Source of the DNA: Quercus robur
Lineage: Eukaryota > Streptophyta > Magnoliopsida > Fagales > Fagaceae
DNA: 64,000 bases
Direction: 5' to 3'
NCBI RefSeq assembly: GCF_932294415.1
Contig: NC_065536.1
Span: 12,141,974-12,205,973 of the forward strand
Shown here: positions 11,666-22,769 of the stretch, one piece after another
Layout: every line of letters starts with the position of its first letter
Numbering within the stretch: position 1 is the stretch's first letter
Notes under the pieces: generated by a model
What the model was told of the DNA's origin: nothing
Seen by the model: the letters and a program-made list of their open reading frames with translations, nothing else
The model's database searches: none
Made by a program: the position numbers and the translations under genes

Positions 11666-13047
11666 ATATTGATGATAAAGAGCAAGAAGAATCATTCAAA
11701 ATCCTTGAATCAAACAACTCGTCTGATTCTTTGGAAGATGATTTTTCTTCTTCATCTGATTCTTGCTATCAATCTGCTGATAATTCTTTTGATTCTCCTA
11801 ATATTAAAATTGGTTGTAGAGATTCTTGTTGCAATGTTGTTAAAACTGTTAATGCTCTCACCAAGAGTGAAGAAGATGAAAAATTAATAATTCAACTGAT
11901 AAATCAAATTCAAAATCCTGAATTACAAAAAGAATATTTGGATAAGTTTAAGAAAAATTTGATGAAAGAAGAAACTGGTAAAAAACTAAAATCAACTATA
12001 AGCTTTGAAGAAATTTTGGAAAGATTTAATAGAAAGAAATCTAAAGAATTAACTTTTAATGATCTCCAACATGAAATTAATATTGTTAAACAAGAGATAA
12101 ATGAATTAAAACATGAATTTAAAAGCATGAAAAGTGATAACAATAATCTCAAACAAGAATTGATAATGTTAAAAATTGGTAAAAATGTTAATAAATCTGA
12201 TAATGAACAAGATAAACAAGATGAGCACAACGATGGAGCTGAATCCAGTCAACAAGCTCTTTTTTCTAATAAAGTTATTGCTAATGCTTTCACTGATCCT
12301 CAACTTGCTCTTGTTAATAAAATACTTCCTCCAAAATGGTTTACAAAAGTTAAAATTGTTATTTCTCTTGATTATCATTTCACTGTTATTGCTATGATTG
12401 ATTCTGGTGCGGATATGAACTGTATCAAAAAAGGATTGATTCCTTCAAAATATTTTGAAAAATCAACGAAAAGATTGGTTTCTGCTAATGGTTCCCAAAT
12501 GAAGATCAAATATGAGTTGAATAATGCTCATGTTTGTCATGATAATGTCTGTTTCAAGATTCCTTCTGTTCTTGTCAAAAACATGACTGATAAAGTAATT
12601 CTTGGTCTACCATTTATAAATGTTTTATATCCTTTCCTCGTTGAACATGATGGAATTACTACTGATCCTTTTGGACAAAAAGTAAAATTCAAATTTGCTT
12701 CAAAGTTTGAAATTGACATTGATAATATGTCCTATAAGAAAGACTCCCCCATGAATGAACTTATTCAAGAACTAGTGATGAGTTCTTGCCAAAATTTCAC
12801 TGATGATTATAAAGGTAATATTCATAATACCAAAATGTTAAGTACTATAAACTATTCTAATATTATCAATGTTTCTTCGCAGGAATCGGAGAATGTTTTG
12901 TGGATAAATACCACTAATAAGTGGAATAATACTAATACTTATACCACAAGTAAGTGGATTATTATGGCTTCCTCAGTAGAGAGGAAGAACAAGGGAAAAG
13001 CACTAGCACAGGGCTATTCTCAAGACAAAAGGCTCCCAGCGGGATAA
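11653..13047 (+). pseudogene. Pararetrovirus linker and aspartic protease
   Basis: After the A-run frameshift the polyprotein continues in the next frame, which is open from 11653 to a TAA at 13045. The first part is acidic and serine-rich, then a coiled-coil-like K/E-rich segment follows (about 11900-12190). The retropepsin-type protease has the DSGAD active site at 12400-12414 and an ILGLPF-type flap/second motif at 12598-12615. In caulimovirids this enzyme cleaves the polyprotein. Reverse transcriptase should follow, but no polymerase motif appears. About 350 bp after the protease the frame enters the start of the second ORF (ATG 12964) without a stop. The junction near 12900-12963 is therefore where RT/RNase H is missing. 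Confidence 0.75.
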
Positions 13048-14460
13048 CCTTTTAAAATGCTTGAAGGCGCATCTTCTAGGGTAAAACCTAGTGGATCAAC
13101 ATCCCTTCAAGGAGATGTCCCGACAAAGGTGACATACTCTAGTGGTGATATGGTAATTGCTTTACAAGAAGTTTTGTCTCAAAATTTACAATTCCACAAT
13201 GGAATCTATTCAAAGTTACCAGATTCTATTAAATTCATTCTTGATAACCTTCAATTTGCTTTTACTAGAAATCACCATAATGTTTTCCAAAAAACCCTTA
13301 GAGTCCTTGAAATCCACCTTGTTAACCTTACTGCTCAAAATGAGGCTTATATTAGCCACCATGATAACCTTGCTCCAGAAAACAATTTTGTTTTAGAAAA
13401 TAACCCTGTTGCAGAAAATGAGGCTCTTCGAAGCCGTCTTAAAGCCTACATTAGTCAACTCTTTGGCAAAGAGGAAATCCATTCAATGGATAATGAGACT
13501 ATAATGGGCACTGATTATGCTAGATTGAGCCTTAAGACCCAATCTATATTAAGAAGTGTTGTTGCCAACTTGCCGACGGATATACAATTACGTATTCTGA
13601 GAAGCAAGGCTATGTTTAGGGCTGTTGACCTATGGTTCAAATATTTCAAAAAACTTGTTACTGCCACTATTCCTGATCCTGATGAATTAGACGAAGGTGA
13701 TAATGTCTTTATTCAACTTGATTGGGAAGAACACTTTGGGAGTACTCTCAGAGTGTATGAAAAGAAGCACCCATTTCCTGGCCTCTTGATAAATTATGAT
13801 GATGGTTCATATGTTACTGATGATTCAGATGATGATGATGACAGGGACCCTAACTGGCTTTCCCAAATGTTTGAATATGGCTTTATCGAGTTCATAAAAT
13901 TAACAAGCCATTATCAAGCTAGCCAACTCCCACAAATTATTCAGGATGCTATTAAAGGATTTAACAGTCCTTTTGTTTCCATCAGATGCGAGAGTATGTT
14001 GCCAAAATGGGAAAGAGATAACTGGATGAATGTCCAGCCCTCAAAGCATCTCATTCTCATTAATGGTCACACTCACCAAGGGCCATGGTTTGAAGGAAAT
14101 TCTCAATTGTCCTTTGATGATCCTTTTGATCCTGCAGAATGTTGGAGAAATTATTTTAATAACCAAATTATTAATGTTGCTCAGAATTTATGGAAAAATT
14201 ATCATTTCATGGGAAGTACAGATAGGATTTCTATCTTTGGTCCCAAACCATATTCTGATGTCATTGCTCATTTGCAAATTACTGATCATTGTAATCCAAG
14301 AAGTCTTCTCATCCCAAGGAAAACTCCAATGTTTGAGCCAATTTTATATTGTGGATTCTGTAATCAGTATGCTATTTACCATGAGCATGGATGTGATTCT
14401 CCACAAAGCCCTTTTGATCCTTTTGATGGTTATCTATCCGATGCTCCTTCCACTGATTAA
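12964..14460 (+). pseudogene. Pararetrovirus ORF2, function unknown
   Basis: The likely start is ATG 12964, followed by a basic MASS-type N-terminus. A single TAA at 13045-13047 interrupts it. The same frame then stays open for 467 codons from 13057 to 14460. Visible features are a helical N-terminal part, an acidic run of aspartates around 13810-13845, and a C-terminal cysteine/histidine patch (CGFCNQYAIYHEHGC). Florendoviruses carry an ORF2 of unknown role in this place; the position also corresponds to the transactivator of other caulimovirids. Apart from one stop it is remarkably intact. I cannot assign a function. Confidence 0.6.
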
Positions 14461-14491
14461 TGAGTTTATTCTTGAGATTTCTACTGTTTGA

Positions 14492-14671
14492 GACTGCTGC
14501 TACTTATTTGACCGGCTTGCACAAAAGCCAAAATACTTCAATGGCTTTGAAGAATATGTTGCTGAAAAATCGAAATTGTTTCAAGATACTCCGGTTTTAG
14601 TGGAAGATTTTGATTCTCCTATTTGTCTGGCCTGCATAATGGCTAAAAACTTCAATGTTTACTACTGCTAA
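14492..14671 (+). pseudogene. Coding-like remnant after viral ORF2
   Basis: A protein-like stretch is open for about 60 codons in another frame (DRLAQKPKYFNGFEEY and on), ending at TAA 14669. It includes a C-X2-C motif near its end. It may be a frameshifted tail of ORF2 or a third small ORF. The later sequence, toward 14880, has no coding character. Confidence 0.3.
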
Positions 14672-14929
14672 AAGCTTGTTTCCCACCAATATGATGCTTC
14701 TGAAGATTCCTAATAATTACTCTCAATTGGCACAAGATGACAAAGTTTCTTTCTTTTGGTCTCTTGTGATTGGTTCTTTTGGGCACCAATAATATGGTCT
14801 AAAAGGTGGTCTAGAATCTAAAGACACCCATTATTTGGCTTAGGTTCTCAACTTTTCAAACATTCCAGCTCTACGGATGATTCCCCAAAATTTGGAGGCA
14901 AAAAAGAAAATTTACTATTCAGTCACTAT

Positions 14930-15511
14930 TCACCTCTCACTATTCACTATCACTATTCATCCATTATTGTTCATGATACTGTTCACTCTGAATTTTTCCT
15001 ATTTAAGGGGGGTTGTCCCTTATGTTTAGAACAAGTTTTACTTCAGAATTTTCTTTCCGTAGAACTCCTTCTCTTAAGAAGCCTTCTTAGAAAGAGAATT
15101 CCTTATTTCTACTACTACTACTACCTTGTTCACTACAAATCTTGTAACTCTACAAACCTTGTAACTATGACCAGTTCAAGCTTTGTAACTGTTAACTTGT
15201 ACTGTTGAGATCTTGTATTCACTAATATTGTAAGTGTTTATTCTACTTTCAATAACAAGTATTTTCAGTTTTATGTTTATTATTCTACTTGTTGCTACCG
15301 CCACCTTGGACGGATTACCGTCATAACGGACAGTTCTAAATTGCTTTCATTTATTTTGAACTATTTTCATATATACTGTTTGGCTGGTTCTACCGCCTTA
15401 CTATTGCTCTTACTTTCAAGTTATTTATTTTCAAGTTACATATATTATTTTCATTACATTATTACTGTGCTTCTATCTCTTCCCTTCAGCTGTGCGTCCC
15501 CTTCTCCTTTA
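14930..15511 (+). promoter_or_regulatory. Pararetrovirus promoter and leader
   Basis: A repeated CACTATTCAC-type region (14927-14990) precedes a TATA-like TATTTAAG at 15000-15007. Transcription would then start near 15035, giving a leader of about 760 nt before the polyprotein ATG at 15796. Long leaders with short upstream ORFs are normal in caulimovirids. One small ORF (15341-15709) lies in the leader and overlaps the primer site, so I treat it as leader sequence and not a gene. The start site is an inference. Confidence 0.5.
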
Positions 15512-15525
15512 TGGTATCAGAGCCA
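15512..15525 (+). other. tRNA-Met primer-binding site
   Basis: TGGTATCAGAGCCA is the standard plant initiator tRNA-Met primer site used for minus-strand priming in caulimovirids and many plant LTR elements. Here it sits between promoter and movement-protein ORF with no LTR, which fits a pararetrovirus and not an LTR element. Confidence 0.9.
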
Positions 15526-15795
15526 CTCTTTTCTGGCCGGTGATAGTGTGGTTGTGTTCTTTGTCTCTCTGTCTGCGTCTACCCGAAACTTTGATATTCT
15601 GTTGTTGTGTTCCCTTCTTACCGTTGTTGGCACCACCCTAGTCGTAAAGGTATTCCTAGAACTGAACTGTAAGGCCCGTTTGAGCCAAGAGAGGGTGTGT
15701 AGGGCATGAGAGGTATAAGGTTGGTAAGGGTATGTGTTACGAAATGCAACAATTGTGAGGAAAACATGATAACTGAGTGTTGAACCTAGGATAGT

Positions 15796-17238
15796 ATGGA
15801 TAGGTTGTGGAGATCCAACTCCTCTATCAGCTCCAGGACTAGTTGTCCTCCTGATATTGTAAATGAAGAAGATCACACTATTGATGATAATGAGTTGATC
15901 CCTGATTTTTGTAATTGGAATATTCCTAAAGTTGATACTAAAACTGTTTATAAAACTAGTTTTGTTGAAAGTACTTTTTATTCTGCTTACAAAGCCAGAA
16001 CTGTTGAGCAAATTTTCTCTATTTCAAAAGTTCATGAAAAATGATGTTTGTTCACTAAAAGAAATATTAATGAATTCCTTGCTGCTAAAAAATTCAGTTA
16101 TTTGCATATTGGTATGGTTTAAGTTGCTATCAAACCACTTACCCGAAAGGATATTAATGCTTCTGTTCTCATGTGTTTAAGAGATGCTAGATTTAAGATT
16201 TTTAAAGATAGCATTCTTGGTATGATTACTGCTTCTATGTATGATGGTCCTGTTTATTTTAACTATTATCCTGATCTTACTCTTGCTTTGGATGATCCAA
16301 ATATTGTTAAAGCTTTAACTTTGAACATTGCTTCATCTGGTTATCATATGAAAGATGGCAGTAAGCCTTTTGCTTTGATTTATCGCATTTATTATAGACT
16401 ATTGGGTACTCAAATAAACCCATGTGCTAAAATTCCTAGAGAACCTTTTGGTAAAACCATGTTAATTCAATGTTCAATCCCTGATGCTAAAATTCAAGTT
16501 CCCAAAATGATTCAATGGCAAGATGTTAAGCTTCTTAATGATTGGTTGTTGGAACAAGAATCCCCTCCTGCTAAACTTGTTTTTGATGAACTAGATCTCA
16601 CTCATATTCAACAATATCTTGATGGTACTGTTAAAATAAGTTTTCAAAACAATCCACCTTTGAGGATTAACGAAGGAAGACATTCCTTTGCTGGATCTGA
16701 AAGTATTTCAAAAAGAGATCAAGAGATTAATGATTTTTTGAAAAAGAATTTGGAAAAACCCTCTGATTTAAAGCTAAAAGGTATTTCAAGTGATAAATTT
16801 CAAATTAGCTCTGTTTACTATTCTACTAAACCTGAAACTTCCTCTCCATTTAGTAGAACTGCTAATGAAGAAGAAGATGACACTAAATCTAATGACACTA
16901 AATCTTTTTGTCCTTCTGATTCTGATTTTCCTCCTATTGAAAACCCTGTTTACCAAAATCAATTAAGAGTTTTGACTATTTTGGATGAAAGCTTTGAAGT
17001 TGATTTGGTTTCTGTGTATGATGAATTTATGCTTGCAAAGAACAGGAACAAAAGAAAATATTTCCAAAATAATTTTGCTCAGTTTGAAAAAGACCGTGTT
17101 AAAAGAAAATGGTTAGAAAAGATGAATCAATTGAAGAAACACATTTTGTTTTTTGATTTTCTTGAAAACCATTATGTTTCAAACGATGAAGTTTCAATAC
17201 AACATTTAAATGTGATAAAAAAAATCAAATTTTGTTAA
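15796..17238 (+). pseudogene. Pararetrovirus movement-protein region of ORF1
   Basis: This is the start of the viral polyprotein: ATG 15796 lies about 270 bp after the primer site. The frame is broken by TGA 16042-16044 and TAA 16120-16122, then stays open to 17238. The movement-protein core (30K superfamily, caulimovirid type) covers about 16060-16640. Recognisable segments are CLRDARFKIFKDSILGMI, PVYFNYYPDL and YRLLGTQINPCAKIPR. Such proteins move virus through plasmodesmata. After the core comes a charged, low-complexity linker. The frame is lost in the A-run at about 17216-17224, and the following part continues one frame over. It is non-functional as it stands. Confidence 0.75.
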
Positions 17239-17824
17239 AGCTGATAAGACTATTGTCAAGTCTACTCATCCTCCTCTTGAAACAATTTTAATAACTACTA
17301 AGAAGGATGAAGTGACAAAAGAGGAAGTGAAGGCCTCTCCTTTCAAAATTGCTGATGATCAGACTCCCATTGTTAGTCTTATTGAACAAAACAATTTTAC
17401 TAATCAATCTTTGCATATTATTGGTCAACAGCTTGACCGTATTGAAGAAAAAATTGTTGAAAAATCTGTTTCTGAAAAATCTGTTTCTGTTAAAACTGAG
17501 AAACCTTTGATTGATTTACCCAGTCAAAGAGAAAAAGTTATGTTTAAAACTTCTCAGTCCAAGAATCTTGAAATTGTTGAAAAAATGCTTTCTGATTTAA
17601 AAGTTAAAACTGAGGGTACTTATACTAGTACTCCGGCTGCTCGAATTATTTCTAAAAAAGAAATTGTTTCTGAAGAAAATACAGATTCTGATACTGTTTC
17701 TTCTGTTTCTGCAAAAAGAATCTTTGATGATGATTTACCAGAAATTAAAAGATTTGTTGGAAACTCCAAACCCATGTCTTTTACTAAAAAATGGTATTCA
17801 AAACCCACTCCTCCGGATATGTAG
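17225..17824 (+). pseudogene. Pararetrovirus ORF1 linker before coat domain
   Basis: This continues ORF1 after the A-run frameshift and is open to TAG 17822-17824. It is rich in K, E, S and T, with a repeated VEKSVSEKSVS-type segment and probable coiled coil. The same frame goes on past the stop to about 17875, where viral sequence ends at the TA repeat. The coat-side sequence at 10730 is the logical continuation on the viral circle. No enzyme motif is present. Confidence 0.6.
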
Positions 17825-17872
17825 TTTGAAGAGAGATCTTTCCAAACACAGTTTTCTGTTTCTGCTGATAAG

Positions 17873-17873
<1 letters not shown>

Positions 17874-17911
<38 letters not shown>
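17874..17911. repeat. (TA)n microsatellite at viral junction
   Basis: This TA dinucleotide run directly abuts the right end of the pararetrovirus. A second (TA)n run lies at 18091-18124. Florendovirus and RTBV-like insertions are known to favour TA repeats, thought to reflect repair of breaks there. Between the two runs is a fold-back sequence (about 17925-18070, GGGCACACATTAAT against its complement), probably a small MITE. Confidence 0.85.
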
Positions 17912-17913
<2 letters not shown>

Positions 17914-18082
17914 TTCAGTTAATGTATATCTTTAGGGCACACATTAATCATTCATTTTTGAAAACATTTTATGAGGAATTGAAAAAGTTGTAAAAAAAGT
18001 TGATAACTTTTTCATTTTTCCATAAAAAGTTTTCTAAAATGGTTTAGTAATATATGCCCTAAGGGCACAAATTAATAAAACC

Positions 18083-18125
<43 letters not shown>

Positions 18126-18568
18126 CGTTTAAATAAAGATGTTCTATTTTTTTTTTATAGGAACCCTTATCTAATGTATTTTTTAAATAATTAAAATTCA
18201 AATTATACTTGATATGTAAGTCTTGTTTGAATTTCATCACTTAACAACTTAATTTGTACAGGATGACTTGTATGTATTATATCAATATGACCCTTAACGC
18301 CTTTGTAATGGATGAGCTTTTTTTTTTGGTTGTTGACAGATTCATCGTTGTATTGCATTGTATCTATATACACTTTATATTTGCAAAATATCAAGATAAT
18401 CAAAAACCTATATCTATCCCAAATATAAAATATTTAAATTTCAAGTTTTAAATATCTTAAAATCATACTTAGAATAGAACGTGATTTTATGAATCAGATT
18501 GTAAATGATATTTGATTGAAACAAAATTTGAGGTATGTATTAAGAATAAATGAAATGTGAGATTCAAC

Positions 18569-19150
18569 TAGTGGCGGAGCCACATGTATCCTTGGGGGGG
18601 CCTTGGGCCCTCCAAAATTTTTAATTTTTTTTTTTACAATTTAAGTATATTTTATAAATATATAAAGGTTATATGAAAAAAAAAATAGGAGTTGGCTCCC
18701 CCAAAAGAAAGCATTGATAAAATAATTTAGTAATTTCTCCTAAAAAAAGAGAGTTTAGAGTTGATATACAATTACAATAGAATGAAATAGTTAGGTAGTA
18801 AGTTTTGTGAGTAAATGGTGGAAGTGTGGAACGCCTAATTTTTAGCTCAATTTCAATTCCAAATAATACGTTCAAATCATTCAACATTGATAATATATGC
18901 AATTTGGTTGAAATTTCCTATTCTCAAGATTTTATCAAGAAATAAAAAAGCTCATATGATAATTCAATTATAACATTATGATATTGATTTGTCAAACATG
19001 GATGAAGTTTTGCAAACAATCTATATATTTTATATTTACACATACACATTATGTGGATTTTTTAGGAGAGTGTCTATTTTTTATTTGAGTTTATCTTGAC
19101 AGAATATAAAGTTCGGCCCCTCCAACTCAAAATTTCTGGCTCTGCCACTG
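18569..19150. mobile_element. hAT MITE, 582 bp
   Basis: The ends are TAGTGGCGGAGCCA and TGGCTCTGCCACTG, a classical hAT terminal inverted repeat. A perfect 8-bp duplication GATTCAAC flanks it (18561-18568 and 19151-19158). There is no transposase. Confidence 0.8.
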
Positions 19151-19739
19151 GATTCAACAATGAGATTTTTAAAATATTAGGAATAATGTTATTGACACAA
19201 AAAATTTTACAATTATTAAGTTTTTTTATTTATTTTTTATTTGGGTGAAGTTTACAATTATTGAGTTGAGAGGTTATTATTAAGTCTTATATAAGTCCAT
19301 CATTAACACTATTTTGCCTCTTTAATTGTGAAATTTGTTGTAAATTATGGTGTAACTCTAAACTTGTTGTATACGTAAGTAACGTAACAACACACCTCAA
19401 ATAGGTGATGACCATCACGTGTGAAAGTTAAAATCCTAACTCAAGCAGGGGGCTAAGCCCCTAATGAAGCAGATGAATCAATTGCTGTGTAATTTCGGGT
19501 CACGATGAAATTACACGTCTTGCAGCACGTTGAAGTCGGCAAAAGACATTAGCTTGTTTGTTTTTACTCTTTGCGTTGTTTCAACGACCTACTTGCTGTG
19601 TTACTTCAGCAGAAACTCCATGCAGTTTCAAATTTAATTAAGCAAAGAAGAAAAAAAGTACTTCAATGGCATTCCTACTGGAACTTGCATTCCAATATAT
19701 CAATGCCCCAGATCCAAACTAGTTATAGCAAATATTGCC
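19151..19739. other. Non-coding 5' flank of Ca2+-ATPase relic
   Basis: This stretch is AT-rich, with a degenerate MITE-like piece at about 19180-19370. The last 300 bp are less AT-rich and would hold the promoter and 5' UTR of the pump gene. No clear TATA box was chosen. Confidence 0.4.
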
Positions 19740-21758
19740 ATGTCTTCTTTGAACTTTCAACAACATAGCAAGATAGCCATTTGTGATGAAGAAAGCAGGT
19801 TGAACTTCAAAACCCACAAGCAGAGATGGAGGTTGGCTTACATGGCGATATACTTCATCAGGGTTCTTGTTTCTTTGTACAAGAAAGATGTTAACAAGAA
19901 TGGCCCTCTCTTGGGCACTCTCTCTTATGTTGCCATTGAAGTGCAGCCGGTAGATGAGGACTCTCTGTGTGACAATTCCATTTCATTTCTCGATGGTGGT
20001 CGGGAAAAGCTAATAAGGGAGAGAGTTTCTGAGTCTTTGAGGCAGTGTGAGGTTGACCTTATCGACAGACAAAGTGTTTATGGTGCCAAGCGGAGATGGA
20101 GGTTGGCTTTCAGGGCCATATACTCTGCCAGAGTTCTTGTTTCTTTGTTCAAGAAAGTTCTTGACAAGAATGGCCCTCTCTTGCCTACCCTCTCTTTTGT
20201 TGCCATTGATGTGCAGCCTATCCATGAGGACTCTCCAAATGCCAAACCTGTTCAGTTTCTAAATGTTGATCGGCAAAAGCTTGATGACATGGTAGGGGAT
20301 AAAAATTCTGAGCTTTTAAAACAGTTTGGAGGGGTAAAAGAACTTGTTTTACTTCTTGAAACTGATGTAAAAGATGGTATAAAAGGTGACGAAGCTGATC
20401 TTATTCTTAGGCAGAACGTTTTTACTACCAATAGATACCAAAAGCTACCTCCAAAAGGCTTTCCTAGCTTTGTGTTATTTGAAGTTTTTGAAGATATAAC
20501 TATTTGTATACTTTTGGTATGTGCTATACTCTCTCTCGTTTTTGGTATCAAACAAAATGGATTCAAAGATGGGTGGTATGGTGGTGGCAGTATCGTTGTT
20601 GATATTGTTTTAGTTGTTCTTGTGTCTGCAGTGAGTAAATTTGAGCAATCAAGACAGTTTGAGAAGCACTCAACAAAGAGTAGCGATATCAGAGTGGAAG
20701 TTGTGAGAGATGAGAGGCGCCAGCCTACATCAATCTTTGAGGTTGTTGTGGGTGATATTGTGTGCTTGAAGATTGGTGATCAGATTCCTGCAGATGGGTT
20801 ATTTTTAGAAGGGTATTCCTTGAAGGTGGATGAGTCTAGCATCACAGGTGAAAGCCATCACATTCAGATTGATGAAAGGAATCCCTTTTTGTTATCAGGC
20901 ACAAAGGTGATGGATGGCTTTGGTTTCATGGTTGTGACTTCTGTGGGGATGAACACTGCATGGGGTAAGATGATGAGTTCAACAAGTTCTGACTTTAATG
21001 AGGAGATGCAACTGCAAGCACGCCTCAGCAAAATAACATCTCATGTTGGGAAGGTTGGGTTGGCGGTGGCTGCGCTTGTTTTCGCTGTTTTGCTGATTCA
21101 ATACGTCAAAGGGAACACTCCAAATGATAGAGTGAATAAGGATAATGGCAGAAAGACTAAGTTTGTTGACGCAATGAATTCAATGGTGGGAATTGTCGCT
21201 GCTGCTGTCACTATCAGCATGGTGGCTATTCCGGAGGGCTCACCTGTGGCTGTTACTCTGGCTTATTCTATGAAGTGCTTGATGGCTAATAATGTATTAG
21301 TCAGAAAACTATCCGCTTGCCAGACATTGGGCTCAGTCACAACAGTCTGCACAAACAAGACAGGCATCCTTACACTAAACGAAATGAGAGTAACAGAGTT
21401 TTGGCTTGGAAAGGAAGCAGTGAAGGATGACACTTATTTGGATATATCGGGGGATATTATTAAACTACTGCAACAAGCTGTTGGTTTAAACACAGCCGGT
21501 ACAGTTCACAAACCACATTCTACATCACTTCCTGAGATTTTTGGTTGCCCAACTGAGAAAGCAATACTTTCTTGGGCCGTGTTTGATTTGGGTATGAATA
21601 TTGAAGAAGTAAAGCAGAACAATAAGATAATCCATGTAGAGGCTTTCAAATCAGAGAAAATGAGAAGTGGAGTTTTGGTGGAGAAGAACAATGGGAAGAA
21701 GATTCACACTCATTGGAAGGGAGCTGCAGAAATGATATTGGCCATGTGTTCAACTTAG
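19740..21758 (+). pseudogene. ACA-type pump, N-terminal half
   Basis: The ORF of 672 codons runs from ATG 19740 to the TAG created by the transposon. It holds the duplicated regulatory N-terminus, TM1-TM4, the actuator domain (ITGESHHIQ), the altered phosphorylation motif and the first part of the nucleotide-binding domain, ending AAEMILAMCST. The start is chosen because it leaves a short leader before the first calmodulin-binding copy. If translated it would be a truncated membrane protein with two calmodulin sites and no catalytic Asp. Confidence 0.85.
19821..20340 (+). repeat. In-frame duplication of the calmodulin-binding N-terminus
   Basis: Two 270-bp units (19821-20090 and from 20091) encode matching 90-residue segments. 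Both carry RWRLA..AIY..RVLVSL.KK, then NGPLL.TLS.VAI.VQP and DEDS/HEDS. Family members normally have one such segment. DNA similarity is high in the first half of each unit and falls toward the end. Confidence 0.85.
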
Positions 21759-22769
21759 GGTGAGTTTGGTTCAGCTTTTTGAAAAAGTGCATAATGAAAA
21801 AGTGGAGTTTTGTAAAAGTGCATAATGAAAAAGTGGAGTTTCAAAAAGCTGAGTGTTTGGTAAAAGCTGTTAAAAAGTGCATAATGAAAAAGCTGAGTGT
21901 TTGGTAAAAACTGTTAAAAGTGGCTTTTTGAGGGATAAATGACCAAAAAGGACAATGTATATATAAGGGATATTTCAAACTTTTGTTTTTTTGTTTTTTT
22001 TTTTTTTTGTGTGGATGTGAGTTTATTTCATACTTATTATAAATCATCTATTTCATATACTTACTAAACAATAATAATAATAATATTAATTAAATCTAAA
22101 TAATTTCCATCAACATGAAGCACAAAATAAAAATGTAAAAAGATGATAAAATATACACCAATAATCTAAGTTTAAATTGTACTACATAAAAATGTAAAAA
22201 CATATAAAATACATATCAATAATCTAAGTTTAAATTGTACAACACAAAAATGTAAAAAAGATGATAAAATACATACCAATAACCCAAGTTTTTAAAGAAT
22301 ATATTGTGGTTGTTTTGTTAAATAACTCAAAGTCATAATTAAAAACCAAAAACAACGTATTTGAGATTTGATGTTGGCTGCTTTGCTTCTTATTTTTTTT
22401 AATGTGATTTTGTTGTAAATCTCTGCAATTTTCAGTAGTGTGGCTTAATTCTTAAAGAAAGTGTCATTTGTTCAATGGCCTTTATGACCCTTGATTGAAA
22501 CAAGCGTTATATAACTTGCTTGAAACACAACATTACATAACCTACTTGAAATTATATTCCAAAGCACAATATTATATGACTTGTTCCTAATCATTTCAAT
22601 ACATACCACAACCACACACGCTGTAAAGAACCACATTACAAAGTCTAAACTATCTCAAAACACAATATTATATAAAATGCTCCAAATATCTTTCAATGTG
22701 TTCCACAACCTCACATACATCAAAAGACCACAAATTAGTATATTACCAAGTCCACAATAGTCACAAAAT

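Larger units (their letters stand above)
10730..17875 (+). mobile_element. Endogenous caulimovirid, florendovirus-like, RT-less
   Basis: This is a 7.15-kb integrated plant pararetrovirus. Order along the plus strand: coat domain, CCHC knuckle, aspartic protease, second ORF, TATA-type promoter, tRNA-Met primer site, movement protein and linker. The linker ends (about 17875) at the codon where the coat-side reading resumes at about 10730. The integrated copy is therefore one circle opened inside ORF1. Reverse transcriptase and RNase H, expected after the protease, are absent. The right end runs straight into a TA repeat, a known habit of florendovirus insertions. Damage includes in-frame stops at 11348, 13045, 16042, 16120 and 17822, plus frameshifts at A-runs near 11641 and 17220. 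A florendovirus is the best fit because there are two ORFs with one long polyprotein; petuvirus-like is the alternative. Confidence 0.8.

Noticed and set aside
15341-15709. 122-codon ORF
   Set aside because: It lies in the viral leader across the tRNA primer site, has no motif, and is best read as leader sequence.
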